64,000 nucleotides of DNA from Actinomadura cremea (GTDB lineage: Bacteria; Actinomycetota; Actinomycetes; Streptosporangiales; Streptosporangiaceae): assembly GCF_014648495.1 (NCBI RefSeq), contig NZ_BMRF01000003.1, positions 558,001 to 622,000 on the forward strand, given 5' to 3'. Shown one piece after another: positions 8,240 through 16,495 of the stretch. Each line of letters opens with the position of its first letter. Position 1 is the stretch's first letter. The position numbers and the translations under genes were made by a program. The notes under the pieces are model-generated. The model worked only from the letters and a program-made list of their open reading frames with translations, had not been told where the DNA came from and ran no database searches.

Positions 8240-8947
8240 GTGACGCCCCTGCGGGTGATGAGCTACAACGTCCGGTCGCTGCGCGACGACCCGGCGGCGG
8301 TGGCGCGGGTCGTCCGCGCGGTCCGGCCGGACGTGCTGTGCCTGCAGGAGGTCCCGCGCTTCTGGGGCTGGCGCGGCAAGCGGCGCGCGCTGGCCCGGGA
8401 GAGCGGGACGGTCGTCGCGGCGGGCCGCCGGGCGTGCGGGCTCGCGGTGCTCGCGGCCCCGCACGTCCGCCGGACCGCTCGCGAGTTCCACCTGCTCGTC
8501 CCGGAACCGGACCTGCACCGCCGGGCGCTGGCCGTCGCGGTCCTGGAGGCGGGCGGGGCCCGGTTCATCGCGGCGTCCACGCACCTCGACCTCGCGGCGG
8601 AGCCGCGCCGCAGGCACGTCCTGGAGGTCCTGGAGCATCTCGATCGCGCCCGCGAGCGGTACGGGGCGCCGGTGGTGCTGGCCGGGGACGTCAACGAGGA
8701 GCCCGGCGGGCCCGCCTGGTCGCTGCTCGCGGACCGCCTCCGGGACGGGCACGCGGTCGCCCCGGCGGGGGAGGCGGCGACGTTCCCCGCCCGCGCCCCG
8801 CGCAGGCGCATCGACGGCGTCTTCGCCGACCCCGAGGTGGAGATCGTCGGCTGCGGCGTCCCCGGTGACGCGATCGCGCCCACCGCCGACTACGCCGCCG
8901 CCACCGATCACCGTCCCGTCATGGCCGATCTTCGCCTGCGCTCCTGA
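8240..8947 (+). CDS. endonuclease/exonuclease/phosphatase family protein
   Basis: A 235-residue EEP-fold protein. It shows SYNVRSL (metal-binding Asn), LCLQEVP (catalytic Glu), STHLDLA, AGDVNEEPGGPAW (the GDFN-type motif, here GDVN) and the C-terminal ATDHRPV with the catalytic Asp-His pair. All five EEP signatures are present, so it should be an active metal-dependent phosphoesterase or nuclease; the substrate cannot be told. There is no signal peptide or membrane anchor. GTG 8240 lies 21 nt after the glucokinase stop, suggesting co-transcription with glkA. Confidence 0.88.
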   Translation: MTPLRVMSYNVRSLRDDPAAVARVVRAVRPDVLCLQEVPRFWGWRGKRRALARESGTVVAAGRRACGLAVLAAPHVRRTAREFHLLVPEPDLHRRALAVAVLEAGGARFIAASTHLDLAAEPRRRHVLEVLEHLDRARERYGAPVVLAGDVNEEPGGPAWSLLADRLRDGHAVAPAGEAATFPARAPRRRIDGVFADPEVEIVGCGVPGDAIAPTADYAAATDHRPVMADLRLRS

Positions 8948-9218
8948 CTTACCTCCGGGTCACAATGACCACATGGGTAGATTTGTCCACCGATATGTTG
9001 ATTGCCGCGTGTCCGAAAAGCGTTGGCGCAGGTGGAGGGGTCGATGTGGTGTCCGCCGTCGGCGACGATCTTCCACCCGAGATGATTACGTGTCGGCATA
9101 AGTGCCGGTCGTCGTATGTATGTTCGTGTTTGTAGATAAAGTGCGTCCGAAATCAGGGTTGACCCAATTCGTCTAGATATTACGGTGAATGTCGACCCGA
9201 TGATTCCGGAGGACCCCC
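8948..9218. other. lower-GC intergenic region before the P450 gene
   Basis: These 271 bases are visibly poorer in G+C than everything around them and carry no convincing gene. Short frames such as the one from 8973 encode a basic, non-family-like peptide. A TTGACC at 9159-9164 and the AT-rich TAGATATTA at 9174-9182 could belong to a promoter for the P450 operon, but the spacing is not canonical. Confidence 0.5.
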
Positions 9219-10400
9219 ATGGAACGATCCGCGGTGCCCTTCCCCGTCCATCGCGACGATCCCCTCCATCCGCCGGCGGAGTACGCCGGGCTGCTCGACG
9301 GTCCACCGGTCCGGGTGCTGCTGCCCGACGGCACCGAGCACTGGATGGTGACGCGGCACGCCGACGTCCGCGCCGTCCTGGCCGACCCGCGGCTCAGCGC
9401 CGACGACACGCTGCCGAACTTCCCGAACGTGCTGTCGCTGCCGCAGGCCCCGGGCGCGCTGTCGTTCCTGCGGATGGACGACCCGGAGCACGCGCGGCTG
9501 CGCCGCACGCTGACCGCGGAGTTCACGGTCCGGCGCGTCGACCGGATGCGGCCGGGCATCACCGAGACCGTCGACGCGCTGCTGGACGCGATGATCGAGC
9601 AGGGCCCGCCGGCCGAGCTGGTGTCGGAGTTCGCGCTGCCGCTGCCGTCCCTGGTGATCTGCCGGCTCCTCGGCGTGCCCTACGCCGACCACGACTTCTT
9701 CCAGGACCGCAGCGCCGAGTCCCTCCGCCTGGACATCACGCAGGACGAGGCGGGCGCGGCCTTCGGCGAACTCGCCGCCTACCTCGACGGGCTCGTCGCC
9801 GACAAGGAACGCGAACCGACCGACGACATGCTGGGGCGGGTCGCCCGGCGGGTCCGCTCCGGGGAACTGGGGCACGACGAGGCGGTCGCGATGGCGCGGC
9901 TGCTGCTGCTCGCCGGGCACGAGACGACCGCCAACATGATCGGGCTCGGGACGTTCACGCTGCTGCGGCACCCGGACGAGCTCGCCCGGCTGCGCGCGGA
10001 CCCCGCGCTGATCCGCCCCGCCATGGAGGAGCTGCTGCGCTACCTGACGATCGTGCACCGCGGCACGCAGCGCATCGCCCGCGAGCCCGTCGAGGTGGGC
10101 GGCGTGACGATCGCGCCGGGCGAGGGCGTCGTCGTCGCGCTGTCGGCCGCCGACCGCGACCCCGGGGCGTTCGCCGACCCCGACGTCTTCGACCCGGCGC
10201 GCCCGCCCGGCCACCACGTCGCCTTCGGGTTCGGCGCCCACCAGTGCATCGGCCAGACCCTCGCGCGGGTGGAGATGGAGATCGCCTTCACCCGGATGCT
10301 CGACCGCCTCCCCGGCCTCGCGCCGGCGTGCGCGCCCGAGGAGCTCCGGTTCCGCGACTCGGTCGTGTACGGCGTCCACGCTCTGCCGGTCACGTGGTGA
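9219..10400 (+). CDS. cytochrome P450 (CYP105/107-like, bacterial class I)
   Basis: A 393-residue soluble P450. Family marks are the I-helix oxygen-binding motif AGHETT (232-237), the ExxR motif in EELLRYL (about 270), and the heme loop FGFGAHQCIGQ with axial Cys343. It would insert oxygen from O2 into a small organic substrate using electrons from a ferredoxin. The ferredoxin gene follows with a 4-nt overlap, so the pair is translationally coupled. GGAGGA precedes ATG 9219. The substrate is unknown and no biosynthetic genes adjoin it. The lower-GC gap in front suggests that the pair was inserted between glkA and the plsC region. Confidence 0.95.
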   Translation: MERSAVPFPVHRDDPLHPPAEYAGLLDGPPVRVLLPDGTEHWMVTRHADVRAVLADPRLSADDTLPNFPNVLSLPQAPGALSFLRMDDPEHARLRRTLTAEFTVRRVDRMRPGITETVDALLDAMIEQGPPAELVSEFALPLPSLVICRLLGVPYADHDFFQDRSAESLRLDITQDEAGAAFGELAAYLDGLVADKEREPTDDMLGRVARRVRSGELGHDEAVAMARLLLLAGHETTANMIGLGTFTLLRHPDELARLRADPALIRPAMEELLRYLTIVHRGTQRIAREPVEVGGVTIAPGEGVVVALSAADRDPGAFADPDVFDPARPPGHHVAFGFGAHQCIGQTLARVEMEIAFTRMLDRLPGLAPACAPEELRFRDSVVYGVHALPVTW

Positions 10401-10618
10401 GCCGGCTGCACGTCGACCGCGCCGCCTGCCGTGGCGCGGGCCAGTGCGCCTACAACGCGCCCGAGCTGTTCGACCAGGACGAGGACGAGGGCCTGGTCGT
10501 GCTGCTGAACGCCGAGCCGGCGGCCGGGCAGCTGCCGTCGGCCCGCCGCGCCGTCGACGCGTGCCCGAACCGCGTGATCGTCCTGACCGGGGCCGCGGAG
10601 CGGGGGGAACGCGGCTAG
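10397..10618 (+). CDS. 3Fe-4S ferredoxin, redox partner of the P450
   Basis: A 73-residue ferredoxin with the C-x5-C...CP pattern (ACRGAGQC, then ACPNRVI) of the [3Fe-4S] ferredoxins that serve actinobacterial P450s. The second cysteine of a [4Fe-4S] motif is replaced by Ala/Gly, as is usual in this group. The APELFDQDEDEGLVVLL segment is characteristic. GTG 10397 overlaps the P450 stop by 4 nt (GTGA). Its stop TAG at 10616-10618 overlaps the stop of the converging gene on the other strand. No ferredoxin reductase is adjacent; the flavoprotein at 34882 is a possible but distant candidate. Confidence 0.92.
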   Translation: MSRLHVDRAACRGAGQCAYNAPELFDQDEDEGLVVLLNAEPAAGQLPSARRAVDACPNRVIVLTGAAERGERG

Positions 10619-11595
10619 ACGACCGCGCCGTCGTCGTCGTCGCGCGGCTCGTCGCCCATCCGCAGGACGAGCGTGACGAAGCCGCCGATGAACGCCGCGA
10701 CGGCGAGGAACGCCGCCCAGCCGGGGACCTCCCAGTCGAGGATGACGGTGATCAGCAGGTAGACGGGTCCGCCGACCAGCGCCACCCAGGCGCCCTTGGT
10801 GAGCGGGTCGGCGGCGGGCAGCGGCGGGGGCGGCGGCGGGACGTAGTGGCCGTTCTCGTCCTCGGCCGGGAACTCCGGCTCCGCGGCCGGCTTGATCACC
10901 CGGGCGCGGGGCAGCCGGCCGGTGCGGTCGTCGCCCTCGGCGGGCGGCTCGGGCGGCTCGTCGATGTTCTCCTGGTCGGGCCAGGGCATCTCGTCGCCCT
11001 CGGGCACGGCGTCGAACCCGGCGACGATCTCGGCCCAGATGGCGTCCTCGTCGCGTTCGGCGGTGCCCGCGGGGGAGGCGTCGGCGCCGGGACCGTCCGG
11101 GCCGTCCGAACCGGCGCCCTCGGGACGGTCGGCGCGGGGCCGGTCGCCGTCCGCGCGGTCCGCGTCGGCGAGCCCGCCGTCGGGCCGCCCGGGGTCGGTC
11201 AGGCCGGCGCCGGCGAGCCCCGGGTCGGTGAGCGCGGCGTCGGTGCGGTCGGCGTCCGGGTCGGAGCCGCGCACGCCCGCGTCGCGCAGCCGGGCCAGGT
11301 GGGCCCGCAGGATGCCCTCGGCCGCCGGTTTCATCTCGACGTCGACGTACAGCCGGTCGAGGACGTCCTCGGCGGCGCGTCCGGACGGGTCCGCGGTGCG
11401 CGGCGTCCCGTCGGTCGCGCCGGCCGGGGCGGGGCCCGGGTCGTCCGCCGCGGCGGTCCCACCGGCCGGCGGGACGGCGTAGGCGGCGACGCCCGCGTCC
11501 CGGAGCGCCGTCAGCATCGCGTCGGCGAGGTGCGGGGCGAGATCGACCAGCGGGGCGTAGGTGTCGGCCGACAGTCCATTGCCACGGCGATTCAC
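10615..11595 (-). CDS. conserved actinobacterial membrane protein
   Basis: A 326-residue protein with three parts: an N-terminal domain (LVDLAPHLADAMLTALRDAGVAAYAV..YVDVEMKPAAEGILRAHL) resembling the small DUF2007-like alpha/beta domain, a disordered Asp/Gly/Pro-rich middle (about 110-270), and a C-terminal domain after a proline run. The end has two predicted membrane helices (GAWVALVGGPVYLLITVIL and GWAAFLAVAAFIGGFVTLVL) and the terminal MGDEPRDDDDGAVV. I recall the same layout in Streptomyces proteins encoded beside the plsC-macRS genes. GTG 11595 is the likely start. The cytosolic part may bind a ligand; the function is unknown. Confidence 0.8.
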   Translation of the reverse strand: MNRRGNGLSADTYAPLVDLAPHLADAMLTALRDAGVAAYAVPPAGGTAAADDPGPAPAGATDGTPRTADPSGRAAEDVLDRLYVDVEMKPAAEGILRAHLARLRDAGVRGSDPDADRTDAALTDPGLAGAGLTDPGRPDGGLADADRADGDRPRADRPEGAGSDGPDGPGADASPAGTAERDEDAIWAEIVAGFDAVPEGDEMPWPDQENIDEPPEPPAEGDDRTGRLPRARVIKPAAEPEFPAEDENGHYVPPPPPPLPAADPLTKGAWVALVGGPVYLLITVILDWEVPGWAAFLAVAAFIGGFVTLVLRMGDEPRDDDDGAVV

Positions 11596-11955
11596 GGGGC
11601 CGGCTCCTTCGACTCCGGCGTGACCGGCAGCACCGGCATGGCGGCCTCCGCTCCCCCATCGACATGTGCGTCCGGCGGCGCCTCCCACACGGCGGCGCCC
11701 CCGGACACGTTGAAACGTGTGTCCCACGGTATTCGCTGCGCCGCGCGGGACAAGCCCCCGGGCACACCCGATTGAGATTTACCCGAAGAGCCTACGGCCA
11801 TCCGGTGACGCGGCGCGCCGCGTCCGGCGGGCCTTCCGGGACGCCTGGGTGGGCCGCTCGCGGGCGGGATGCGAAGATAACCCATCATCTTCCCCCCGGG
11901 CCGGGGACCTCGGCTCGCACACCGCATGCACGCGCGGTCAAGAAAGGGTGTCGGC
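11596..11955. other. divergent intergenic region, 360 bp
   Basis: This region separates the membrane-protein gene (minus strand) from plsC (plus strand) and must hold both promoters. It contains the inverted repeat at 11705-11720 and a weaker one, GAAGAT...ATCTTC, at about 11873-11892. No gene-like frame is seen. Confidence 0.5.
11705..11720. promoter_or_regulatory. operator-like inverted repeat ACACGTT-GA-AACGTGT
   Basis: Perfect 7-bp arms with a 2-bp centre lie 110 bp upstream of the membrane-protein gene and 236 bp upstream of plsC. The form fits a TetR- or GntR-type operator; the regulator is unknown. Confidence 0.4.
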
Positions 11956-12756
11956 ATGCTCTGGTTCTGGATCCTGCTGAGGATCGTCCTCTCGCCCATC
12001 ATGTACCTCTTGTGGCGGCCGCGGAACCGGGGGATGCGCAACGTGCCGAAACGCGGGCCCGCGCTGCTGGTGAGCAACCACCTGTCGTTCGCCGATCACT
12101 TCTTCGGGCCGCTGCCGCTGATGCGTCCGATCTTCTTCCTCGGCAAGGGCGAGTACTTCACCGGCAAGGGGATCAAAGGACTGATCAGCAAGTGGTTCTT
12201 CACCGGCGTGGGGGTGGTGCCGGTCGACCGGACCGGCGGCTCGGCCGCCGAGGCCGCCTTGCAGACGGGCCTGCGGATCCTCGGGGAGGGCAAGCTGCTC
12301 GGCATCTACCCCGAGGGCACCCGCGCCCCCGACAACCGGCTGTACCGGGGCAAGACGGGCGTGGCCCGGCTGGCGTTGAAGTCGCGCGTCCCGGTGATCC
12401 CGATGGCGATGATCAACACGTTCGAGCTGATGCCGTCCGGCAAGCCGCTTCCCCGGCTCGGGGTCCGGCCGGGCGTCCGGTTCGGCGAGCCCCTCGACTT
12501 CTCCCGCCACTACGGCCGCGAGGACGACCGGGAGGTGCTCCGCGAGATCACCGACGAGATCATGCGCGCGATCCGGGAGCTGTCCGGCCAGCAGTACGTC
12601 GACCGGTACGCCGCCGAGGTCAAGGCCGAGCTGGCGGGCAGGCCGGTCCGTCCGGTGCGCGACGACGACGAGGACGACGACGAGGACGACCGCGACCGGG
12701 ACGGGGACGCCCGGGGGGCGCGCGACGACGACGGAGGGCCGACCGACGGCCGGTGA
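11956..12756 (+). CDS. plsC: 1-acyl-sn-glycerol-3-phosphate acyltransferase
   Basis: A 266-residue PlsC-type acyltransferase that makes phosphatidic acid from lysophosphatidic acid and an acyl donor at the cytosolic membrane face. The catalytic NHLSFAD (the NHX4D motif in the usual sense, about residues 39-45), the GVVPVDR and YPEGTRAP blocks and the PVIPMAMI block all occur in the expected order. A hydrophobic N-terminus (LWFWILLRIVLSPIMYLLW) anchors it. An unusual acidic tail (DDDEDDDEDDRDRDGD) follows the catalytic domain. ATG 11956 is chosen because GAAAGGG lies just upstream; ATG 11926 is in frame. The histidine kinase gene overlaps its stop. Confidence 0.93.
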   Translation: MLWFWILLRIVLSPIMYLLWRPRNRGMRNVPKRGPALLVSNHLSFADHFFGPLPLMRPIFFLGKGEYFTGKGIKGLISKWFFTGVGVVPVDRTGGSAAEAALQTGLRILGEGKLLGIYPEGTRAPDNRLYRGKTGVARLALKSRVPVIPMAMINTFELMPSGKPLPRLGVRPGVRFGEPLDFSRHYGREDDREVLREITDEIMRAIRELSGQQYVDRYAAEVKAELAGRPVRPVRDDDEDDDEDDRDRDGDARGARDDDGGPTDGR

Positions 12757-13957
12757 ACCGGACCGCGGCGGCGGCCTGGGGCTGGAGGCCGCGCTGTGGC
12801 GGGCGGTCGCGGTCTACCGGACCGCGGCGCTCGGCTACGCCGCGGCGCTGATCGTCAAGAACGCGGGCGGCTACGCGCATCCGGCCGGCGGCTGGGCCGT
12901 CCTCGGGGCGATGACCGGCTGGACGGTCGCCGCGTGGCTGCTGTTCCGCGACCCGCGCCGCCGCGGCCCCGCCCTCCTCGCCGCCGACATGGCGGTCGCG
13001 GCCGGCTGCATCGTCGCGACCGCGTGGGTGGAGAGCGTCGAGGGCATCGCCTCCGGACGTCCGACGCTGCCGGTGTCGTGGGTCGCGGCGGCCGTCCTGT
13101 CGTGGGCCGTGGTGGGCGGCCGCCGCCTGGGCATCGCCGCCGCCGGGATGCTCGCGCTGGCGAACCTGCTGGTCCACGTGCTCGCCGGGACGGCCGGCGG
13201 GATGGGCGAGCGCACCTTCAACGGGATCGTGCTGCTCGGCCTCGCCGGCCTGGTCGTCGGGCACGTGGTCCGGCTCGCCCGCGAGGCCGAGGCGCGGCTC
13301 GCCCGCGCGGTCGAGCTGGAGTCGGCGACCCGCGAGCGCGAGCGGCTCGCCCGCGACATCCACGACTCGGTGCTGCAGGTCCTCGCCATGGTGCGGCGGC
13401 GCGGCGCCGGGCTCGGCGGCGAGGCCGCCGAGCTGGCCCGCCTGGCGGGGGAGCAGGAGACCGCGCTGCGCGTCCTCATCGGCAGCGCGCCCCGCACACC
13501 GCCGCGCGGGACGGCCGGTTCCGGACGCCCGGCCGCCGGAGCCGGCCCCGATCCCGCCGCCGGGCACGACCTGGACCTGCGCCCGCTGCTGACCGCCCGC
13601 ACGTCCGGGACCGTCACCGTCTCGACGCCCGCGACGCCCGTCCCGCTGCCCGAGCACGCCGCCCGGGAGCTCGACGCGGCCGTCGCGGCGGCGCTCGACA
13701 ACGTCGCCGCGCACGGCGGCGAGGACGTCCGGGCCTGGGTGCTGCTGGAGGACGGCGGCGACGAGGTGATCGTCAGCGTCCGCGACGACGGGCCGGGGAT
13801 GCCGGACGGGCGACTCGAGCGGGCGGCGGCGGACGGGCGGCTCGGCGTCGCCCAGTCGATCCGCGGGCGCGTCCGCGACCTCGGCGGCACGACCCTGATC
13901 ACGTCCGCGCCCGGCGAGGGCACCGAGATCGAGATGACCGTTCCGCGCCGAAAGTGA
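12753..13957 (+). CDS. macS: MacS-like sensor histidine kinase, apparent frameshift near the 5' end
   Basis: Membrane sensor kinase of the NarL-partner type with an N-terminal DUF5931-like membrane domain, as in MacS of Streptomyces. The frame carrying the kinase (VYRTAALGYAAALIVKNAG.., H-box ARDIHDSVLQVLAMV with the phospho-His, HATPase blocks DNVAAHGG and DDGPGMP) is open upstream to the end of plsC. It has no ATG, GTG or TTG before 12911, which would delete the first membrane helix. GTG 12753, overlapping the plsC stop as GTGA, is the natural start but lies in another frame. One extra G in the GGGG run at 12778-12781 would join the two. Either the sequence has an error, the gene is frameshifted, or a CTG start is used. 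Confidence 0.8.
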
Positions 13958-13977
13958 AGGCGTGAGAAGGTGAGGCG

Positions 13978-14652
13978 GTGAGCGACGTTCCCCTCAGGGT
14001 CATGGTGGTGGACGACCACCCGATGTGGCGGGACGCGGTCGCCCGCGACCTCGCCGAGGCCGGGCACGAGGTCGTCGCGACCGCCGGCGAGGGCCGCGCC
14101 GCGGTCCGCGTCGCCGCCGCCGCCCGTCCCCAGGTCGCCGTGGTCGACCTGCAACTGCCCGACATCTCCGGGGTCGAGGTGACGCGGCACCTCGCCGCCG
14201 CCGACCCGCCCGTCCGGGTGCTGGTGCTGTCGGCCAGCGGCGAGCAGGAGGACGTGCTGGAGGCGGTCAAGGCGGGCGCCACCGGCTACCTGCTGAAGTC
14301 GGCCGCCCGCGAGGAGTTCCTGGAGGCCGTCCGGCGCACCGCCGGCGGCGACGCCGTCTTCACCCCGGGCCTGGCCGGGCTCGTCCTCGGCGAGTTCCGC
14401 CGCCTCGCCGCCGCGCCCGCCCGCGACGCCGACGACGGCGCGCCCCGGCTCACCGACCGCGAGACCGAGGTGCTGCGCCTCGTCGCGAAGGGCCTCACCT
14501 ACAAGCAGATCGCGCAGCGTCTCGTCCTGTCCCACCGCACCGTGCAGAACCACGTGCAGAACACCCTCGGCAAGCTCCAGTTGCACAACCGCGTCGAACT
14601 CGTCCGCTACGCGATCGAGAAGGGTCTCGACGAGGACCTCGGCAAGGGCTGA
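13978..14652 (+). CDS. macR: NarL/FixJ-type response regulator, MacR-like
   Basis: A 224-residue two-domain regulator. The receiver domain has the acidic pair DD (12-13), phospho-acceptor Asp57 in VAVVDLQLPDISG, the Ser/Thr switch in VLVLSAS and Lys in YLLKSA. The C-terminal LuxR-type helix-turn-helix reads LTDRETEVLRLVAKGLTYKQIAQRL..HRTVQNHVQNTLGKL. It lies 20 nt after the kinase gene and is its cognate partner. In Streptomyces the equivalent MacRS pair affects development and antibiotic production and controls membrane and lipoprotein genes. A role in this organism is inferred from the matching gene order (plsC-macS-macR-pfkA). Confidence 0.93.
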   Translation: MSDVPLRVMVVDDHPMWRDAVARDLAEAGHEVVATAGEGRAAVRVAAAARPQVAVVDLQLPDISGVEVTRHLAAADPPVRVLVLSASGEQEDVLEAVKAGATGYLLKSAAREEFLEAVRRTAGGDAVFTPGLAGLVLGEFRRLAAAPARDADDGAPRLTDRETEVLRLVAKGLTYKQIAQRLVLSHRTVQNHVQNTLGKLQLHNRVELVRYAIEKGLDEDLGKG

Positions 14653-14775
14653 GGCCGAACCGGCGGGCGCGTCCGGCCCCCTTTCCGTCCCCGCCGAGTG
14701 ACGCGGAACACATCGCCGTTCCTGAGCGTCAAAGTCGGTAGATTAACTAAAAATAGAGACAGAAGAGGTACGGGC

Positions 14776-15669
14776 ATGCGTGACGCCCCGGCGGTCGCCG
14801 CCGCACTGGACGCCTCCGTCGCGAACCTTTCCTTCTGGACGGTCTGCGTCCCCGCGGTGGCCGCGACGTTCGCGCTGGCGATCATCGTTCGCCGCCGCAT
14901 CGCCCGGGGGACGCCATTGGCCCGGGAGCCGCACCCGTACGAGGCGGCCATGCTGGAGGCCGGAGAGAAACGCACCGTCCTCACCGCGCTGACGGTCCTG
15001 CGCATACAGAAGGCGATCGACGCGGACGGGCCCGGGGCGGCGCGCGTCACGGAGACGTCGAGACCCGCGGGCGGGCCGCTGGACGACGCACTCCACGAGG
15101 CCGTCCGGCAGGGATGCAAGCTTTCGGACCTGCCGGAACGGCCGGAGGTCCGGGCCGCCCTGAAAGCGCTGCGGCACGACCTGGAGCGCTCGGGGCTGCT
15201 CCTGACGCCCGCGCAGCACGCCCGGCGGCGGCGCGCCGCGCTGCCGGTGCTCGTCGCCGCGGTCGCGAGCGCGCTCACCGGCCTCACCGCCTTCGTCTCG
15301 GGCGCGATGCCGGTGGCCCTGCTCGTCGTCGCCCTCGTGATCCACGCCCCGCTCTCGATCACGCTGATGCTGCTCCTGACCGACCCGTGGGCGCGCACCG
15401 TCGAGGGGACGAGGGCGCTGCGGGCCCACGCGGGACGGCACGCGCACCTGAACCCCTCGAACTCCCCGTCTTGGGCGACCTACGGCCTCTCGTCGGCGGC
15501 CGTCGGCGTGGCGCTGTTCGGGACGGCGGCGCTGGCGAGCGCGGACCCCGACTTCGCGGCGGCGACCGAGATCGAGAAGGTCTACGGGACCGGCGCCGCC
15601 GCCTCCGGCGGGGGGTGCGGCGGCGGCGCCTGCAGCGGATGCGGGGGCTGCGGCGGGTGCGGTGGCTGA
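14776..15669 (+). CDS. TIGR04222-like membrane protein with Gly/Cys-rich C-terminal tail
   Basis: A 297-residue integral membrane protein. It has one helix near residues 20-38, a paired hydrophobic region at about 154-205 and a last helix at about 233-255. Between them lies a cytosolic domain (YEAAMLEAGEKRTVLTALTVLRIQKAI..GCKLSDLPERPEVRAALKALRHDLERSGLLL), which is the pattern I associate with TIGR04222. The last 20 residues consist almost only of Gly and Cys with five cysteines (GGGCGGGACSGCGGCGG..). AGAAGAGG precedes ATG 14776. The next gene overlaps by 8 nt and encodes a DUF692/MNIO enzyme. MNIO enzymes modify cysteines of peptides, so the tail is a candidate substrate; this is inference. 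Confidence 0.8.
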   Translation: MRDAPAVAAALDASVANLSFWTVCVPAVAATFALAIIVRRRIARGTPLAREPHPYEAAMLEAGEKRTVLTALTVLRIQKAIDADGPGAARVTETSRPAGGPLDDALHEAVRQGCKLSDLPERPEVRAALKALRHDLERSGLLLTPAQHARRRRAALPVLVAAVASALTGLTAFVSGAMPVALLVVALVIHAPLSITLMLLLTDPWARTVEGTRALRAHAGRHAHLNPSNSPSWATYGLSSAAVGVALFGTAALASADPDFAAATEIEKVYGTGAAASGGGCGGGACSGCGGCGGCGG

Positions 15670-16495
15670 CGCGGACGCGCCGCCCGCCGGGCTCGGCGTG
15701 GGGATCGGCTGGCGGCCCGCGATCACCGGGTTCGTGTCGGCGCTGCCGGGGCTGCGGTTCACCGAGGTGATCGCCGAATCGGTGCGGCCGGACCGCCCCG
15801 CCCCCGAGCTGCTCGCCCTGCGCGACCGCGGCGCGGCGGTCGTCCCGCACGGGGTGCGGCTGTCGCTCGGCGGCGCCGAGCCCGTCTCCGCCGGACGCGT
15901 CGCGCACCTGGCCGCCTGCGCGGAGGCGTTCGGCGCGCCGCTGGTCAGCGAGCACGTCGCGTTCGTCCGCGCGGGCGGGATCGAGGCCGGGCACCTGCTG
16001 CCGGTGCCGCGCACCCGCGCCGCGCTCGACGTCCTCACCGCCAACGTCCGCCGCACGCGGGACGGGCTGCCGGTGCCGCTGGCCGTCGAGCCCATCGCCG
16101 CGCTCTTCGACTGGCCGGACGCCGAGTACGACGAGGCCGGCTTCCTGACCGAACTGGCCGAGCGCACCGGCGTCCTGCTCCTGCTCGACGTCGCCAACGT
16201 GTACGCCAACGCCCGCAACCGCGGCGCGGACCCCCTGGACCTCATCGAGCGGCTGCCCCTCGAGCGCGTCGCGTACTGCCACGTCGCGGGCGGGGAGCAG
16301 GCGGGCGGCCGGTACCACGACACCCACACCGCGCCCGTCCCGCCCGAAGTCCTGGACCTGGTCGGCGAGCTGTGCGCCCGGCACCGCCCGCCCGGCCTCC
16401 TCCTCGAGCGCGACGGCCGCTACCCGCCCGCCGCCGAACTGCGGGCCGAGCTCGACGCCATCGCCGCCGCGTCCGGCCACCCCCGCGTCACATGA
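15662..16495 (+). CDS. DUF692 family protein (MNIO, multinuclear non-heme iron oxidative enzyme)
   Basis: A 277-residue TIM-barrel protein of the DUF692/MNIO family (relatives: MbnB, TglH, bufferin enzymes), which uses two or three iron ions to rearrange cysteines of peptide substrates. The metal ligands expected for the family are all visible: His63 (VPHGV), His98 (SEHVAF), Glu143 (AVEPIA), Asp176 and Asn179 (LLDVANVYANARN), His207 (YCHVAGG), Asp220/His222 (YHDTHTAP) and Glu249 (LLERDG). The start GTG 15662 lies inside the last codons of the preceding gene, and its end overlaps the next gene as ATGA, so three genes are coupled. The enzyme is probably active; its substrate is inferred to be the upstream Cys tail. 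Confidence 0.9.
   Translation: MADADAPPAGLGVGIGWRPAITGFVSALPGLRFTEVIAESVRPDRPAPELLALRDRGAAVVPHGVRLSLGGAEPVSAGRVAHLAACAEAFGAPLVSEHVAFVRAGGIEAGHLLPVPRTRAALDVLTANVRRTRDGLPVPLAVEPIAALFDWPDAEYDEAGFLTELAERTGVLLLLDVANVYANARNRGADPLDLIERLPLERVAYCHVAGGEQAGGRYHDTHTAPVPPEVLDLVGELCARHRPPGLLLERDGRYPPAAELRAELDAIAAASGHPRVT

Noticed and set aside
5726-8911. Long minus-strand open frame opposite the phosphoesterase-glucokinase genes
   Set aside because: Same antisense artefact; the plus-strand genes have clear motifs and ribosome-binding sites.
9159-9183. TTGACC with TAGATATTA as the P450 promoter
   Set aside because: No -10 hexamer at an acceptable 16-18 bp distance; kept only as a remark.
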